NCBI RefSeq assembly: GCF_938030725.1
Contig: NZ_CALHIQ010000171.1
Coordinates: 1-15,711, forward strand
From: an uncultured Fretibacterium sp.
GTDB taxonomy: Bacteria > Synergistota > Synergistia > Synergistales > Aminobacteriaceae
Direction of reading: 5' to 3'
DNA length: 15,711 nucleotides
Numbering within the stretch: position 1 is the first letter of the stretch; the number at the start of each line of letters is the position of its first letter. The notes beneath the pieces are model-generated. The model was not told where the DNA came from. It saw nothing but the letters and a program-made list of their open reading frames with translations, and made no database searches. The position numbers were made by a program, and so were the translations under genes. This document shows, in pieces, positions 1-7,182 of the stretch.

Positions 1-45
1 TGAACCGCCGCAGGGGCGATGGACCTGCAGAACCAGCAGCGCGTC
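1..45 (+). promoter_or_regulatory. Candidate SECIS element of grdA
   Basis: The UGA at 1-3 is followed by a possible stem: CTGC (25-28) pairs with GCAG (36-39) around loop AGAACCA, and a lower stem GAC (22-24)/GTC (43-45) is separated by a 3-nt bulge. The loop starts 25 nt after the UGA and has G as its second base. Both agree with the known bacterial SECIS pattern (loop roughly 16-37 nt downstream, a G in the first two loop positions). An alternative hairpin, CGCC (6-9)/GGCG (15-18), lies too close to the UGA. The fold is weak and was made by eye. Confidence 0.5.
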
Positions 46-348
46 AAGGATGCTGGTGAGAAGTACGGGACCGACTGCATCGTGATTCTGGGTTCCTCCG
101 ACGCCGAGGGCGCGGAGATCTACGCAGAAACCGTCAGCAACGGGGACCCGACTTTCGCAGGCCCGCTCGCCGGAGTTTCGTTGAAACTCCCCGTATATCA
201 CATTTTTGATCCCGTCATTCGTGCCGAGTGTGATCCCAAGGCCTGGGAGGAGCAGATCAGCATGATGGAGATGGTGCTTGATCCGGAGGCATTGGCCGCC
301 GCTGTCAAGGGCATGCGCGACCAGTACAGCGAGGGTGCGATCGATTAA
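1..348 (+). CDS. grdA: Glycine/sarcosine/betaine reductase selenoprotein A (GrdA), C-terminal part
   Basis: GrdA is the small selenoprotein shared by glycine, sarcosine and betaine reductases. It takes the carboxymethyl group from protein B onto its selenocysteine and passes it to protein C; thioredoxin re-reduces it. The first codon of the window is TGA, followed in frame by codons for T-A-A-G-A-M-D-L, which is the sequence that follows Sec in the conserved CxxU-TAAG motif of GrdA. The TGA is therefore read as selenocysteine. The upstream half, including the partner cysteine, lies outside the window. The remaining 114 residues end at TAA (346-348), as expected for a protein of about 155 residues. 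A caller starting at the internal ATG (19) would miss the Sec and its upstream residues. It is followed after 89 nt by grdB, the order usual in grd operons. Family assignment is firm; reading the TGA as Sec is inferred from the motif. Confidence 0.95.
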
Positions 349-371
349 TCGCTCCGTGGACTGAACTGTCC

Positions 372-390
372 GTCTGCGATCAACGCAGAC
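372..390 (+). promoter_or_regulatory. Hairpin in the grdA-grdB gap
   Basis: GTCTGCG (372-378) and CGCAGAC (384-390) form a perfect 7-bp stem with loop ATCAA. No T-run follows, so it is not a normal intrinsic terminator. Its position between the stop of grdA and the ribosome binding site of grdB suits an mRNA-stability or processing element, which is inference. Confidence 0.45.
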
Positions 391-437
391 CAGCATATCA
401 TCTGATTTGGATGCAACTCAGGAAAGGTGGGATTGAC

Positions 438-1742
438 ATGGCATTTCGCATCGTTCACTACATCAACCAGTTCTACGCTGGCATCGGTGGAGAGGAAAAG
501 GCCGACTACAAGCCCGAAATTCGAGAGGGCGTCGTGGGACCGGGCACGGCCCTGAAGGGCGCCCTGGGCTCCGAGGCCGAGGTGGTCGCCACGGTCATCT
601 GCGGGGACTCCTACTTCGCCTCCAACATGGAGAAGGCCAGCGCGGACATCATCGAGATGATCAAGAAGTACAAGCCGGATGCCTTCATCGCCGGGCCTGC
701 GTTCAACGCGGGCCGCTACGGCACGGCCTGCGGCGCAATGTGCGCGGCCGTCGCGAAGGAGCTGGGCATCCCCGTGGTCAGCGGCATGTACCCGGAGAAC
801 CCCGGCGTGGAGATGTACAAGAAGGCCCTCTACATCGTGGAGACGCCGGACAGCGCCGTCGGCATGAAGAAGGCCGTCCCCGCCATGGCGAAGCTGCTCA
901 TGAAGCTCCTGAAGAAGGAGCCCCTGGGCAAGCCGGCGGAGGAGGGCTACATCGAGCGCGGCATCCGCAAGAACAAGTTCTACGAAAAACTCGCCGCCGA
1001 GCGCTGCGTCGACATGTTCGTCGCCAAGATGAAGGGGCTTCCCTTCGAGACCGAGTACAAGATGCCGGTCTTCGACCGCGTTCCCCCTCAGCCCCCGGTG
1101 AAGGACATGAAGCACGCCACGATCGCCCTGGTGACCTCGGGCGGCATCGTCCCGAAGGGGAACCCGGACCACATCGAGGCCTCGAGCGCCAGCCACTACG
1201 GCGAGTACGACATCACGGGCGTGATGGACCTGACCACCGACAAGTACTGCACGGCCCACGGCGGCTACGACGCCACCTACGCCGACCAGGACGCGGACCG
1301 CGTCCTGCCCGTGGACGTGCTGCGCGATATGGAAAAGGAAGGCGTCATCGGCAAGCTGTACAATAAATTCTTCACGACGGTGGGGAACGGAACCGCCGTG
1401 GCCAACGCCAAGCGCTTCGGCGCGGAGATCGCCAACAAGCTGGTGGCGGACGGGGTCACGGCCGTCATCCTGACCTCCACCTGAGGCACCTGCACTCGTT
1501 GCGGTGCAACGATGGTCAAGGAAATTGAGCGCAAGCTGCCGGTCGTTCACATGTGCACGATCGTCCCCATCTCCCTCACGGTCGGCGCGAACCGAATCGT
1601 CCCCACGGTCGCGATCCCGCACCCGCTTGGCGATCCCACGAGGACGCCGGAGGAGGAAAAGGCTCTGCGCCGCCGCCTCGTCGAGAGGGCCCTGAAGGCG
1701 CTTCAGACGGATATCTCGGAGCAGACGGTGTTCACGGAATAG
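438..1742 (+). CDS. grdB: Glycine reductase selenoprotein B, substrate-specific subunit (GrdB), with internal UGA selenocysteine
   Basis: GrdB is the substrate-binding selenoprotein of glycine reductase that activates glycine and transfers its carboxymethyl group to GrdA. The start ATG at 438 has an AAAGGTGG box 7 nt upstream and gives the family N-terminus MAFRIVHYINQFYAGIGGEE. The frame stays open across TGA 1482-1484 (residue 349). The residues around it read TSTUGTCTRC, the known UxxCxxC redox motif of GrdB, and the 86 codons after it continue the family sequence (PHPLGDP, KALQTDI) to TAG at 1740-1742. Total length is 434 residues, about the family norm. Treating the TGA as a stop would give two false genes, one ending at 1484 and one starting near 1512. 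Homologues specific for sarcosine (GrdF) or betaine (GrdI) are similar; position between grdA and grdC and overall sequence favour glycine. Confidence 0.95.
1482..1516 (+). promoter_or_regulatory. Sec UGA codon and SECIS-like hairpin of grdB
   Basis: UGA at 1482-1484 is followed 18 nt later by a GGU triloop (1503-1505) capping a 7-bp perfect stem: TCGTTGC (1496-1502) with GCAACGA (1506-1512). Two more pairs extend it below a bulged C at 1495. Loop distance and a G as first loop base agree with bacterial SECIS elements bound by SelB. It overlaps the codons for the UxxCxxC motif, so it is constrained at both the RNA and the protein level. Confidence 0.8.
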
Positions 1743-1759
1743 CAGGACGCCATCTTCAA

Positions 1760-1795
1760 GGGGCCCAGGAGCTGTTTCCGGGCCCCTGTTTTGTT
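1760..1795 (+). terminator. Intrinsic terminator after grdB
   Basis: GGGGCCC (1760-1766) pairs with GGGCCCC (1780-1786), with inner GGA (1768-1770)/TCC (1777-1779), followed by TGTTTTGTT. It lies 18 nt after the grdB stop and separates grdAB from grdCD. Confidence 0.8.
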
Positions 1796-1848
1796 CCCAA
1801 CCCACTACAGCAGCGACGCTACGCCCCTCGCCCGGAAGAATTTTGAGG

Positions 1849-1873
1849 TATGATATAAGGACCCCCATGGGGG
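1849..1873 (+). promoter_or_regulatory. Candidate extended -10 promoter and palindrome before grdC
   Basis: TATGATATAAG (1849-1859) contains an extended -10 (TG-n-TATAAG, hexamer 1854-1859); no convincing -35 hexamer lies upstream. The expected start of transcription would fall in the palindrome CCCCCATGGGGG (1862-1873), which could be an operator or a 5' leader structure. The terminator just upstream makes a promoter here plausible. Confidence 0.45.
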
Positions 1874-1907
1874 TGATCCGCAAGCTCTTTTTTAAGGAGG
1901 ACTCTGG

Positions 1908-3449
1908 ATGTCCACAGTCGGTATCAAAAGTTACGCTTATTGTTTGAACCACGCGCCCGAGACGGGGAGCTACTACGGCGGCACCCCCTACGAAGCCCGT
2001 CACAGCGGCAAGGAAAAGGAGTACGTCGATGCCCTGCCCAAGCACCTGCAGACCTACGAGGAGGCCCTGCAGTATGCGCCCAACCAGGCCTACATCGGCG
2101 GCCTGAGCTACGAGGAGTTCGAGGCGGCCAAGGCTCCCTGGATCGACAACCGCCTGAGCGGCGCGAAGCGCTACGGCAAGTTCGGCGAGATCATGCCGGA
2201 GGACGAGTTCCTGGCGCTGATCTCCGCCTGCGACGAGTTCGAGCTGGTGTGGCTGGAGAAGGGCTTCGCGGCCGCGGCGGCCGAGAAGCTGGGCAAGGAC
2301 CCCATCATCACGGAGGCCATCGTGAAGCGCGTGCTGCGCCCGAAGAACATGCAGGACCTCTCCGCCATCGAGGAGGAGGTCAAGGACCGCGCTGCGCTGC
2401 CCCTCTACTTCGACCATAAGGTCGTGGGCTGCGTCCGCAGCGGGCACCCCACGGACGCCTGCCTGACGGCCCACGTCCTGATGGAGAACCTGGCGGGCAA
2501 GGCGTCGGGCGTCCTCGCCCTGCTGCACCTGCTGAAGAACAGCGGCATGGCCCCGACGGACCTCGACTTCGTCATCGAGTGCTCCGAGGAGGGGGCAGGC
2601 GACGTGGGGCAGAGGGCGGGCGGCAACTTCGCCAAGGCCATCGCCGAGGTCGCGGGCTGCACCAACGCCTCCGGATGCGACGTGCGCGGCTTCTGCGCCG
2701 GCCCCGTCAACGCGATGATTGCAGCGGCCTCCCAGGTGGCCGCGGGCGCGCGCAAGAACATCGCGGTGGTCGCGGGCGGCTCCATCCCGAAGCTCTACAT
2801 GAACAGCCGCGACCACGTCAAGAAGGGCCTGAAGGCCCTGGAGGACTGCGTGGGCAGCTTCGCCGTGCTGCTGGTCCCCGACGACGGCACCAACCCCGTC
2901 ATGCGGCTGGACGTCCTGGGCAAGCACACCGTCGGCGCGGGGGGCGCCCCCCAGGCCGTCACCTCCGCCCTGACCTTCGAGCCGCTCCAGGCCGCGGGGC
3001 TGACCTTTGCGGACGTCGATCGCTTCGCCCCCGAGCTGCAGAACCACGAGATCACGATGCCGGCCGGCGCGGGCGACGTGCCCCTGGCCAACATCAAGAT
3101 GATCGCGGCCCTAGCCGTCATGAAGAAGGCCATCGAGAAGGCCGACATGGACTCCTTCATTAAAGAGCACGGGACGGTGGGCTACGCCCCCACGCAGGGA
3201 CACATCCCGGCGGGAGCGCCCTTCATCGGCCCGGCCTGCGAAGGCATCCGGGCGGGCAAGATGAAGCGCGTCATGATCATCGGCAAGGGCAGCCTCTTCC
3301 TGGCGCGCCTGACCAACCTGGCGGACGGCGCCTCCTTCCTCATCGAGGCCCCCACCGGCGGCGGAGCATCGGGCGCGGCCGTCAGCAAGGAGGACGTGAA
3401 GTCCCTGATCCTGGAGGCGCTCTCCGAAGTCGCGGAGAAGCTGAATTAG
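1908..3449 (+). CDS. grdC: Glycine reductase component C, large (beta) subunit (GrdC)
   Basis: GrdC and GrdD form protein C, which takes the carboxymethyl group from selenoprotein A as an acetyl thioester and releases acetyl phosphate with inorganic phosphate. The 513-residue protein has the usual length and the thiolase/ketoacyl-synthase-like character of GrdC. A cysteine-rich stretch (C251, C257, C263, in GCDVRGFCAGP) is the likely acyl-binding region. HGTVGYAPTQGHIPAG (from H421) and the GKGSLFLARLTNLADGAS segment near the C-terminus are typical of the family. The ATG at 1908 has a clear AAGGAGG box 7 nt upstream. It overlaps nothing and is followed by grdD after 13 nt. It probably has its own promoter, since a terminator lies between it and grdB. 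Function is well supported by family and context; the exact catalytic cysteine is inferred. Confidence 0.95.
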   Translation: MSTVGIKSYAYCLNHAPETGSYYGGTPYEARHSGKEKEYVDALPKHLQTYEEALQYAPNQAYIGGLSYEEFEAAKAPWIDNRLSGAKRYGKFGEIMPEDEFLALISACDEFELVWLEKGFAAAAAEKLGKDPIITEAIVKRVLRPKNMQDLSAIEEEVKDRAALPLYFDHKVVGCVRSGHPTDACLTAHVLMENLAGKASGVLALLHLLKNSGMAPTDLDFVIECSEEGAGDVGQRAGGNFAKAIAEVAGCTNASGCDVRGFCAGPVNAMIAAASQVAAGARKNIAVVAGGSIPKLYMNSRDHVKKGLKALEDCVGSFAVLLVPDDGTNPVMRLDVLGKHTVGAGGAPQAVTSALTFEPLQAAGLTFADVDRFAPELQNHEITMPAGAGDVPLANIKMIAALAVMKKAIEKADMDSFIKEHGTVGYAPTQGHIPAGAPFIGPACEGIRAGKMKRVMIIGKGSLFLARLTNLADGASFLIEAPTGGGASGAAVSKEDVKSLILEALSEVAEKLN

Positions 3450-3462
3450 GAGGGCACGGGCT

Positions 3463-4611
3463 ATGTCTGATGCGATCAAAAAATTAGTCGGCACGGCCCT
3501 GGCAGAGCTCGTGGAATCCGCCAGGAGCGGAGGCCCCAAGGTCCGCGTCGGCCTGATGGCCGCGGGCAGCGAGCATGGGCCGGAGGAGATCGCGCGCGGC
3601 GCGCGCCTGGCCATGCAGAACTACCACAACGTCAAGCCCGTCCTGATCGGGCCGCGCCTGCCCGGCTACGAGGACCTGGAGTACATCGAGTGCTCGGCGG
3701 AGGACGTCCCCGCGACGCTCGAGGCCGCCGTGAAAGAGGGGCGCGTGGAGGGCGCGGTGGCGATGCACTTCCCCTTCCCCCTGGGCGTCACCACCATCGG
3801 CCGGGTTCTGACCCCCGGCAGGGGCACCCCCATGATCCTGGCCTCCACCACCGGCACCTCCTCCACCGCGCGCGGCGAGGCCATGCTGCGCAACGCGATC
3901 TACGGCATCGCCACGGCGAAGGCGCTGGGCCTGAAGAACCCCACAGTGGGCATCCTGAACGTGGACACGGCGCAGCCGGTCTTCCGGTCCCTCTCCCACA
4001 TGAAGGAGAAGGGCTACGACATCACCTTCGGCCAGTCCACCCGGGCGGACGGCGGCAGCGTGCTTCGGGGCAACGACATCCTGAGCGGCGCCGTGGACGT
4101 CTGCGTGACGGACACCCTGACCGGCAACGTGCTGTGCAAGATGTTCAGCTCCTTCACCACGGGCGGCTCCTTCGAGGCCACGGGCTGGGGCTACGGTCCC
4201 TCCTGCGGCGAGGGCTGGAAGAACGTCGTTTCCATCGTTTCCCGCGCGTCGGGCGCGCCGGTCATCGCGAACGCCATGGGCTTCACGGCGGCCGTCGTGG
4301 CAGCAGGCCTTCCGGCCCTGGTGGCGGAGGAGCTGGCTGCGGCCCGCAAGGCAGGGCTCGACGATGAGATCGCGGCCCTGACGCCCAAGGCCGCGGCAGC
4401 GGAGGAGGACGTGAAGGCCCCCGCCGCGGAGCCCACCGATGACGAGCTGCTCGGCATCGACGTCCTGGAGATCGACAACGCCGTCAAGGTCCTGTGGAAG
4501 GCGAACATCTATGCCGAGTCCGCCATGGGCTGCACCGGCCCCGTCATCAAGATGCCGGCCCGCCACATGGACAAGGCCAGAGAGCTCTTGAAGCAGAACG
4601 GATACCTGTAG
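3463..4611 (+). CDS. grdD: Glycine reductase component C, small (alpha) subunit (GrdD)
   Basis: GrdD is the phosphate-acyltransferase-like (PlsX-related) subunit of protein C, and catalyses the last step, phosphorolysis of the acetyl thioester to acetyl phosphate. The protein has 382 residues. From memory of work on Eubacterium acidaminophilum, Cys359 of GrdD is the active-site thiol. Here Cys357, in the motif AMGCTGPVI 26 residues from the C-terminus, is the matching residue. A Pro/Glu/Ala-rich stretch around residues 308-326 looks like a flexible linker between the main domain and the C-terminal active-site segment. The ribosome binding site AGGAGGG (3448-3454) overlaps the grdC stop codon, so the two are co-translated. 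A very strong hairpin 18 nt after the stop ends the unit. Assignment is firm. Confidence 0.95.
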   Translation: MSDAIKKLVGTALAELVESARSGGPKVRVGLMAAGSEHGPEEIARGARLAMQNYHNVKPVLIGPRLPGYEDLEYIECSAEDVPATLEAAVKEGRVEGAVAMHFPFPLGVTTIGRVLTPGRGTPMILASTTGTSSTARGEAMLRNAIYGIATAKALGLKNPTVGILNVDTAQPVFRSLSHMKEKGYDITFGQSTRADGGSVLRGNDILSGAVDVCVTDTLTGNVLCKMFSSFTTGGSFEATGWGYGPSCGEGWKNVVSIVSRASGAPVIANAMGFTAAVVAAGLPALVAEELAAARKAGLDDEIAALTPKAAAAEEDVKAPAAEPTDDELLGIDVLEIDNAVKVLWKANIYAESAMGCTGPVIKMPARHMDKARELLKQNGYL

Positions 4612-4629
4612 ACAGAACACCGAAACGTC

Positions 4630-4664
4630 GGGCGGGCCCTCCCAAGGGGAGGGCCCGCCCTTTG
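4630..4664 (+). terminator. Terminator after grdD
   Basis: A perfect 14-bp stem, GGGCGGGCCCTCCC (4630-4643) with its complement at 4647-4660 and an AAG loop, is followed by TTTGTCGT. The U-run is short but the stem is very stable. It isolates grdCD from apbE. Confidence 0.85.
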
Positions 4665-4707
4665 TCGTCAAGACGCCTCGGATGCTGCACGCGAGGGCGA
4701 AAACCGC

Positions 4708-4726
4708 TATAATGCGTTGGGAGGTG
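4708..4726 (+). promoter_or_regulatory. -10 box and ribosome binding site of apbE
   Basis: A perfect TATAAT (4708-4713) lies 20 nt before the GTG start at 4733, and GGGAGGTG (4719-4726) is a strong ribosome binding site. No good -35 is visible (GCTGCA/CTGCAC in the window). Transcription would start at or just before the ribosome binding site, giving a leader of only about 13 nt. The box rules out the in-frame ATG at 4682 as the start. Confidence 0.6.
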
Positions 4727-4732
4727 TCGAAC

Positions 4733-5848
4733 GTGTCCGTCATACGAAAGGAAAGCTTAAAGGGTGTCCTGTGGGCCGCTGCCCTGGCGCTCCTGCTGGG
4801 GCTTGTCGCGCTTTGGCCTCAGGAGCGCCCTGTGGAGGCGCAGCGCGACGGCCTGGCCATGAACACGGTGATCCGGCTCCGCGTCGAGGGACTTCCCAGC
4901 GCAGAGGCCGAGGCCGCTCTGGACTGGGCCTTTGGCCTCCTGACGAGCCTGGACCACGAGCTCTCGATCTACGACGAGGGCTCCGACCTGTCACGGGTCA
5001 ACCGCAGCGCCGGAGGAAGCCCCGTGACCGTTCCTCCGGACGTCTTCGCCGCCGTCTCGCGGGCCGCAGAGGCCTGCCGCACGACGGAGGGCGTCTTCAA
5101 CCCGCTGATCGGGCCCGTCACGAAGCTCTGGCGAATCAACCGTCGCCAGGCAGACCCCGAAAGCCAGGCCTTTGCCCTGCCCCAGCAGGCCAGCCTGGAC
5201 GCTCTGCTGCCCCTCACGGACCCGGAGGGGCTTGAGCTCCTCCCCGGCCCCCCGCCCGCCATCCGGCTGAAGCGGGCCGGCGCAGTGCTGGACCTCAGCG
5301 GCATCGCCAAGGGCTACGCCTCGGCGCGGATCGCGGAGGGGCTGAGCCGACGCGGCGTCCCCGCGGCCCTGATCGACCTGGGGGGCAACGTCCAGCTCCT
5401 GGGGGGCAGGAACGGCAGCCCGTGGAACATCGGTATCCGCGACCCCCTGTCGGACGGGGGCGGGCCGCTCCTGGCCCTGGCGGTGAGGGACACGGCGGTC
5501 ATCACCTCCGGCGCCTACGAGCGCTACAAGGTCATCGACGGCGTGCGCTACTCCCACTTTTTCGACCCGCGAACGGGACGACCCGTGAGGAACGACATGC
5601 TCTCGGCCACCCTGGTCACCCCGGATGGAGCCCTGGGGGACGCCCTGGCCACCAGCTTCATGATCATGGGCTCAGCCCGCTCCATGGAGTTCCTGAGGGC
5701 GCACCCGGAGCTGGGCGCCGTGCTGGTCCGGCGCAGGGACGGCCTCGCGGTGGAGGAGGGACTGACCCTCCGGGACGTGGAGGTCCTGGTCACGGAGAAC
5801 CTGCGGCGCTGCGTGCGCGAAAGTCGGGCTGCGGTCCAATACTTTTAG
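4733..5848 (+). CDS. apbE: FAD:protein FMN transferase (ApbE)
   Basis: ApbE moves FMN from FAD onto a Thr/Ser of target proteins such as the RnfG/NqrC subunits of ion-pumping redox complexes, acting on the outer side of the membrane. The 371-residue protein starts at GTG 4733 (ribosome binding site GGGAGGTG, 7-nt spacing). A hydrophobic N-terminal segment (about residues 11-27) fits a signal anchor or signal peptide; no lipobox cysteine is present. Family motifs are clear: DLSGIAKGYA (from 187), DLGGN (215), ITSGAYERY (257), HFFDPRTGRP (275) and the metal-binding DALAT (303). Its targets are not in this window; in amino-acid-fermenting anaerobes Rnf is a likely one, which is inference. The AraJ-like gene follows after 50 nt and may be co-transcribed. 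Confidence 0.93.
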   Translation: MSVIRKESLKGVLWAAALALLLGLVALWPQERPVEAQRDGLAMNTVIRLRVEGLPSAEAEAALDWAFGLLTSLDHELSIYDEGSDLSRVNRSAGGSPVTVPPDVFAAVSRAAEACRTTEGVFNPLIGPVTKLWRINRRQADPESQAFALPQQASLDALLPLTDPEGLELLPGPPPAIRLKRAGAVLDLSGIAKGYASARIAEGLSRRGVPAALIDLGGNVQLLGGRNGSPWNIGIRDPLSDGGGPLLALAVRDTAVITSGAYERYKVIDGVRYSHFFDPRTGRPVRNDMLSATLVTPDGALGDALATSFMIMGSARSMEFLRAHPELGAVLVRRRDGLAVEEGLTLRDVEVLVTENLRRCVRESRAAVQYF

Positions 5849-5849
5849 T

Positions 5850-5877
5850 GGGCGACGCCCCGAAGGGCGTTTCGCCC
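5850..5877 (+). promoter_or_regulatory. Hairpin between apbE and the MFS gene
   Basis: GGGCGACGCCC (5850-5860) pairs with GGGCG (5865-5869) and TCGCCC (5872-5877), leaving a 2-nt TT bulge and a CGAA loop: 11 pairs. No T-run follows and the ribosome binding site of the next gene comes 8 nt later. It may lower readthrough or protect a processed end; termination is unproven. Confidence 0.5.
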
Positions 5878-5898
5878 GGTCGCGAAAGGACGGTCTTG

Positions 5899-7056
5899 AT
5901 GAATAAGAGCCTGCTGGCATTGGCGTTGGGGACCTTTGAGTTTGGCATCACGGAGTACGTGATGATGAGCATTTTGGAGCCGGCTGCAGCGGCGCTGGGG
6001 GTCAGCGTGCCCACCGCCGGGATCCTGATCTCGGCCTACGCCCTGGGCGTTTGCACCGGCGCGCCCCTGGTGGTGCTCGTAGCGCGGCGGCAGCCGCTGA
6101 AGCGCATCATGCTGGCCCTGGCGTGCCTCTGCACGGCGGGAGGGCTGACGGCGTCGCTGGCCCCCTCCTTTTACGTGCTGCTGGCCGCCCGATTCGTCTC
6201 GGGGCTGCCCCACGGGGCGTGGTTCGGCGTGGGGTCCATCATCGCCCAGCGCACGGCCCGGGCGGGGCGCGAGGCCTCCGCGGTGTCCGCGATGGTCGCG
6301 GGGATGACCGTGGCCAACATGGCAGGGGTCCCCCTGTGCACGCTGGCGGCGAGCTTCGTCTCCTGGCGCGCGCCCTTCATCGCCACCGTCGTCCTAGGCG
6401 TCCTCATGATCCTTGCCGTCCATTTCTGGATCCCCTATCAGGAGCCGCTCCCGGACCGGGGGTTCAGGGGGCAGTTCCGGTTCCTGAGGGACGCGAAGCC
6501 CTGGCTGCTGCTCCTGGGGATCACGCTGAGCAACGGCGGGGTGTTCTGCTGGTACAGCTACATCAATCCCCTGATCACCCGGACGGCGGGCTTTTCCCCC
6601 CACGCGATGACGCTCATCGCGGCCTGGGCCGGGCTGGGCATGGTGATGGGCAACCTGCTGGGCGGCCGCCTGTCGGACCGCTTCGCCCCGACGAAGGTCA
6701 CCCTCACCCTCCAGAGCTCGATCCTGTTCCTGCTGACGGGAATCTTCTTTTTCTTCGCCAATCGCTGGGCTGCCCTGGGACTGACGTTCCTGGGGACGGG
6801 GGTGCTCTTCGCCCTCTCCGCGCCGCAGCAACTCCTGGCCATCCGGTTTTCGCCGGGCGGCGAGATGCTGGGGGCAACCTGCGCGCAGGTGGGCTTCAAC
6901 CTGGGCAACGCCCTCGGCGCCTGGGCCGGCGCCCTGCCCGTGCGGGAGTTGGGCCTGAGCTACCCCTACACGGCTTTAATGGGGACGCCCTTCGCTCTGG
7001 CGGGCTTCCTCGTGATGCTGGCGCTGCATCGAAGAGCGACGAGGACAGCGGCGTAG
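5899..7056 (+). CDS. araJ: Major facilitator superfamily efflux transporter, AraJ-like
   Basis: This is a proton-driven drug:H+ antiporter-type MFS protein of the AraJ/YdhP group, 385 residues with about 12 hydrophobic segments in two halves. From memory it follows E. coli AraJ along its length: LALGTFEFGITEY at the N-terminus, the ISAYALGVCTGAP helix, RFVSGLPHGAWFGVG, MVAGMTVANMAGVPL, a central loop ending GQFRFLRDAKPWL, GLGMVMGNLLGGRLSDR and LFALSAPQQLLAIR. The start ATG at 5899 has AAAGGA (5885-5890) with 8-nt spacing. AraJ's substrate is poorly defined (sugar, drug or metabolite efflux), so none is assigned here. No arabinose genes are nearby. Confidence 0.85.
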   Translation: MNKSLLALALGTFEFGITEYVMMSILEPAAAALGVSVPTAGILISAYALGVCTGAPLVVLVARRQPLKRIMLALACLCTAGGLTASLAPSFYVLLAARFVSGLPHGAWFGVGSIIAQRTARAGREASAVSAMVAGMTVANMAGVPLCTLAASFVSWRAPFIATVVLGVLMILAVHFWIPYQEPLPDRGFRGQFRFLRDAKPWLLLLGITLSNGGVFCWYSYINPLITRTAGFSPHAMTLIAAWAGLGMVMGNLLGGRLSDRFAPTKVTLTLQSSILFLLTGIFFFFANRWAALGLTFLGTGVLFALSAPQQLLAIRFSPGGEMLGATCAQVGFNLGNALGAWAGALPVRELGLSYPYTALMGTPFALAGFLVMLALHRRATRTAA

Positions 7057-7099
7057 GGCGCGAAGGGGCAAGGCTGCGGCCCCGCGTGTCCTCGTTGAT

Positions 7100-7168
7100 G
7101 GCCTGGATGTCCTTCCCCGTACCAGGCCAAGAGGAGCAGATCGCCTCCTTTGAGGCAATCTGCCCCTC
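7100..7168. terminator. Hairpins between the convergent units
   Basis: Two inverted repeats fill the 126-nt gap between the MFS gene (+) and the last hydrolase gene (-). One is GGCCTGG (7100-7106)/CCAGGCC (7122-7128). The other spans 7131-7168: 15 pairs with two A-C mismatches on the + strand, core GCAGAT (7136-7141)/ATCTGC (7158-7163) and GCCTC (7143-7147)/GAGGC (7152-7156), loop CTTT. Neither strand has a good T-run, so it is probably a bidirectional but not classical terminator. Confidence 0.5.
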
Positions 7169-7182
7169 CGCAACGGGGGCCT

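Noticed and set aside
411..1484. grdB as a gene ending at TGA 1484, with a second small gene from 1512.
   Set aside because: The two parts are one family protein joined by a UxxCxxC selenocysteine motif and a SECIS-like hairpin.
345..3047. A 900-codon open frame on the - strand, opposite grdB and grdC.
   Set aside because: It runs antisense to two well-recognised genes, crosses their intergenic terminator, is rich in Arg/His/Gly/Ala typical of a GC-rich shadow frame, and shows no domain.
4682..4732. An earlier ATG start for apbE.
   Set aside because: It lies upstream of the TATAAT box and has no ribosome binding site; GTG 4733 has GGGAGGTG at 7 nt.
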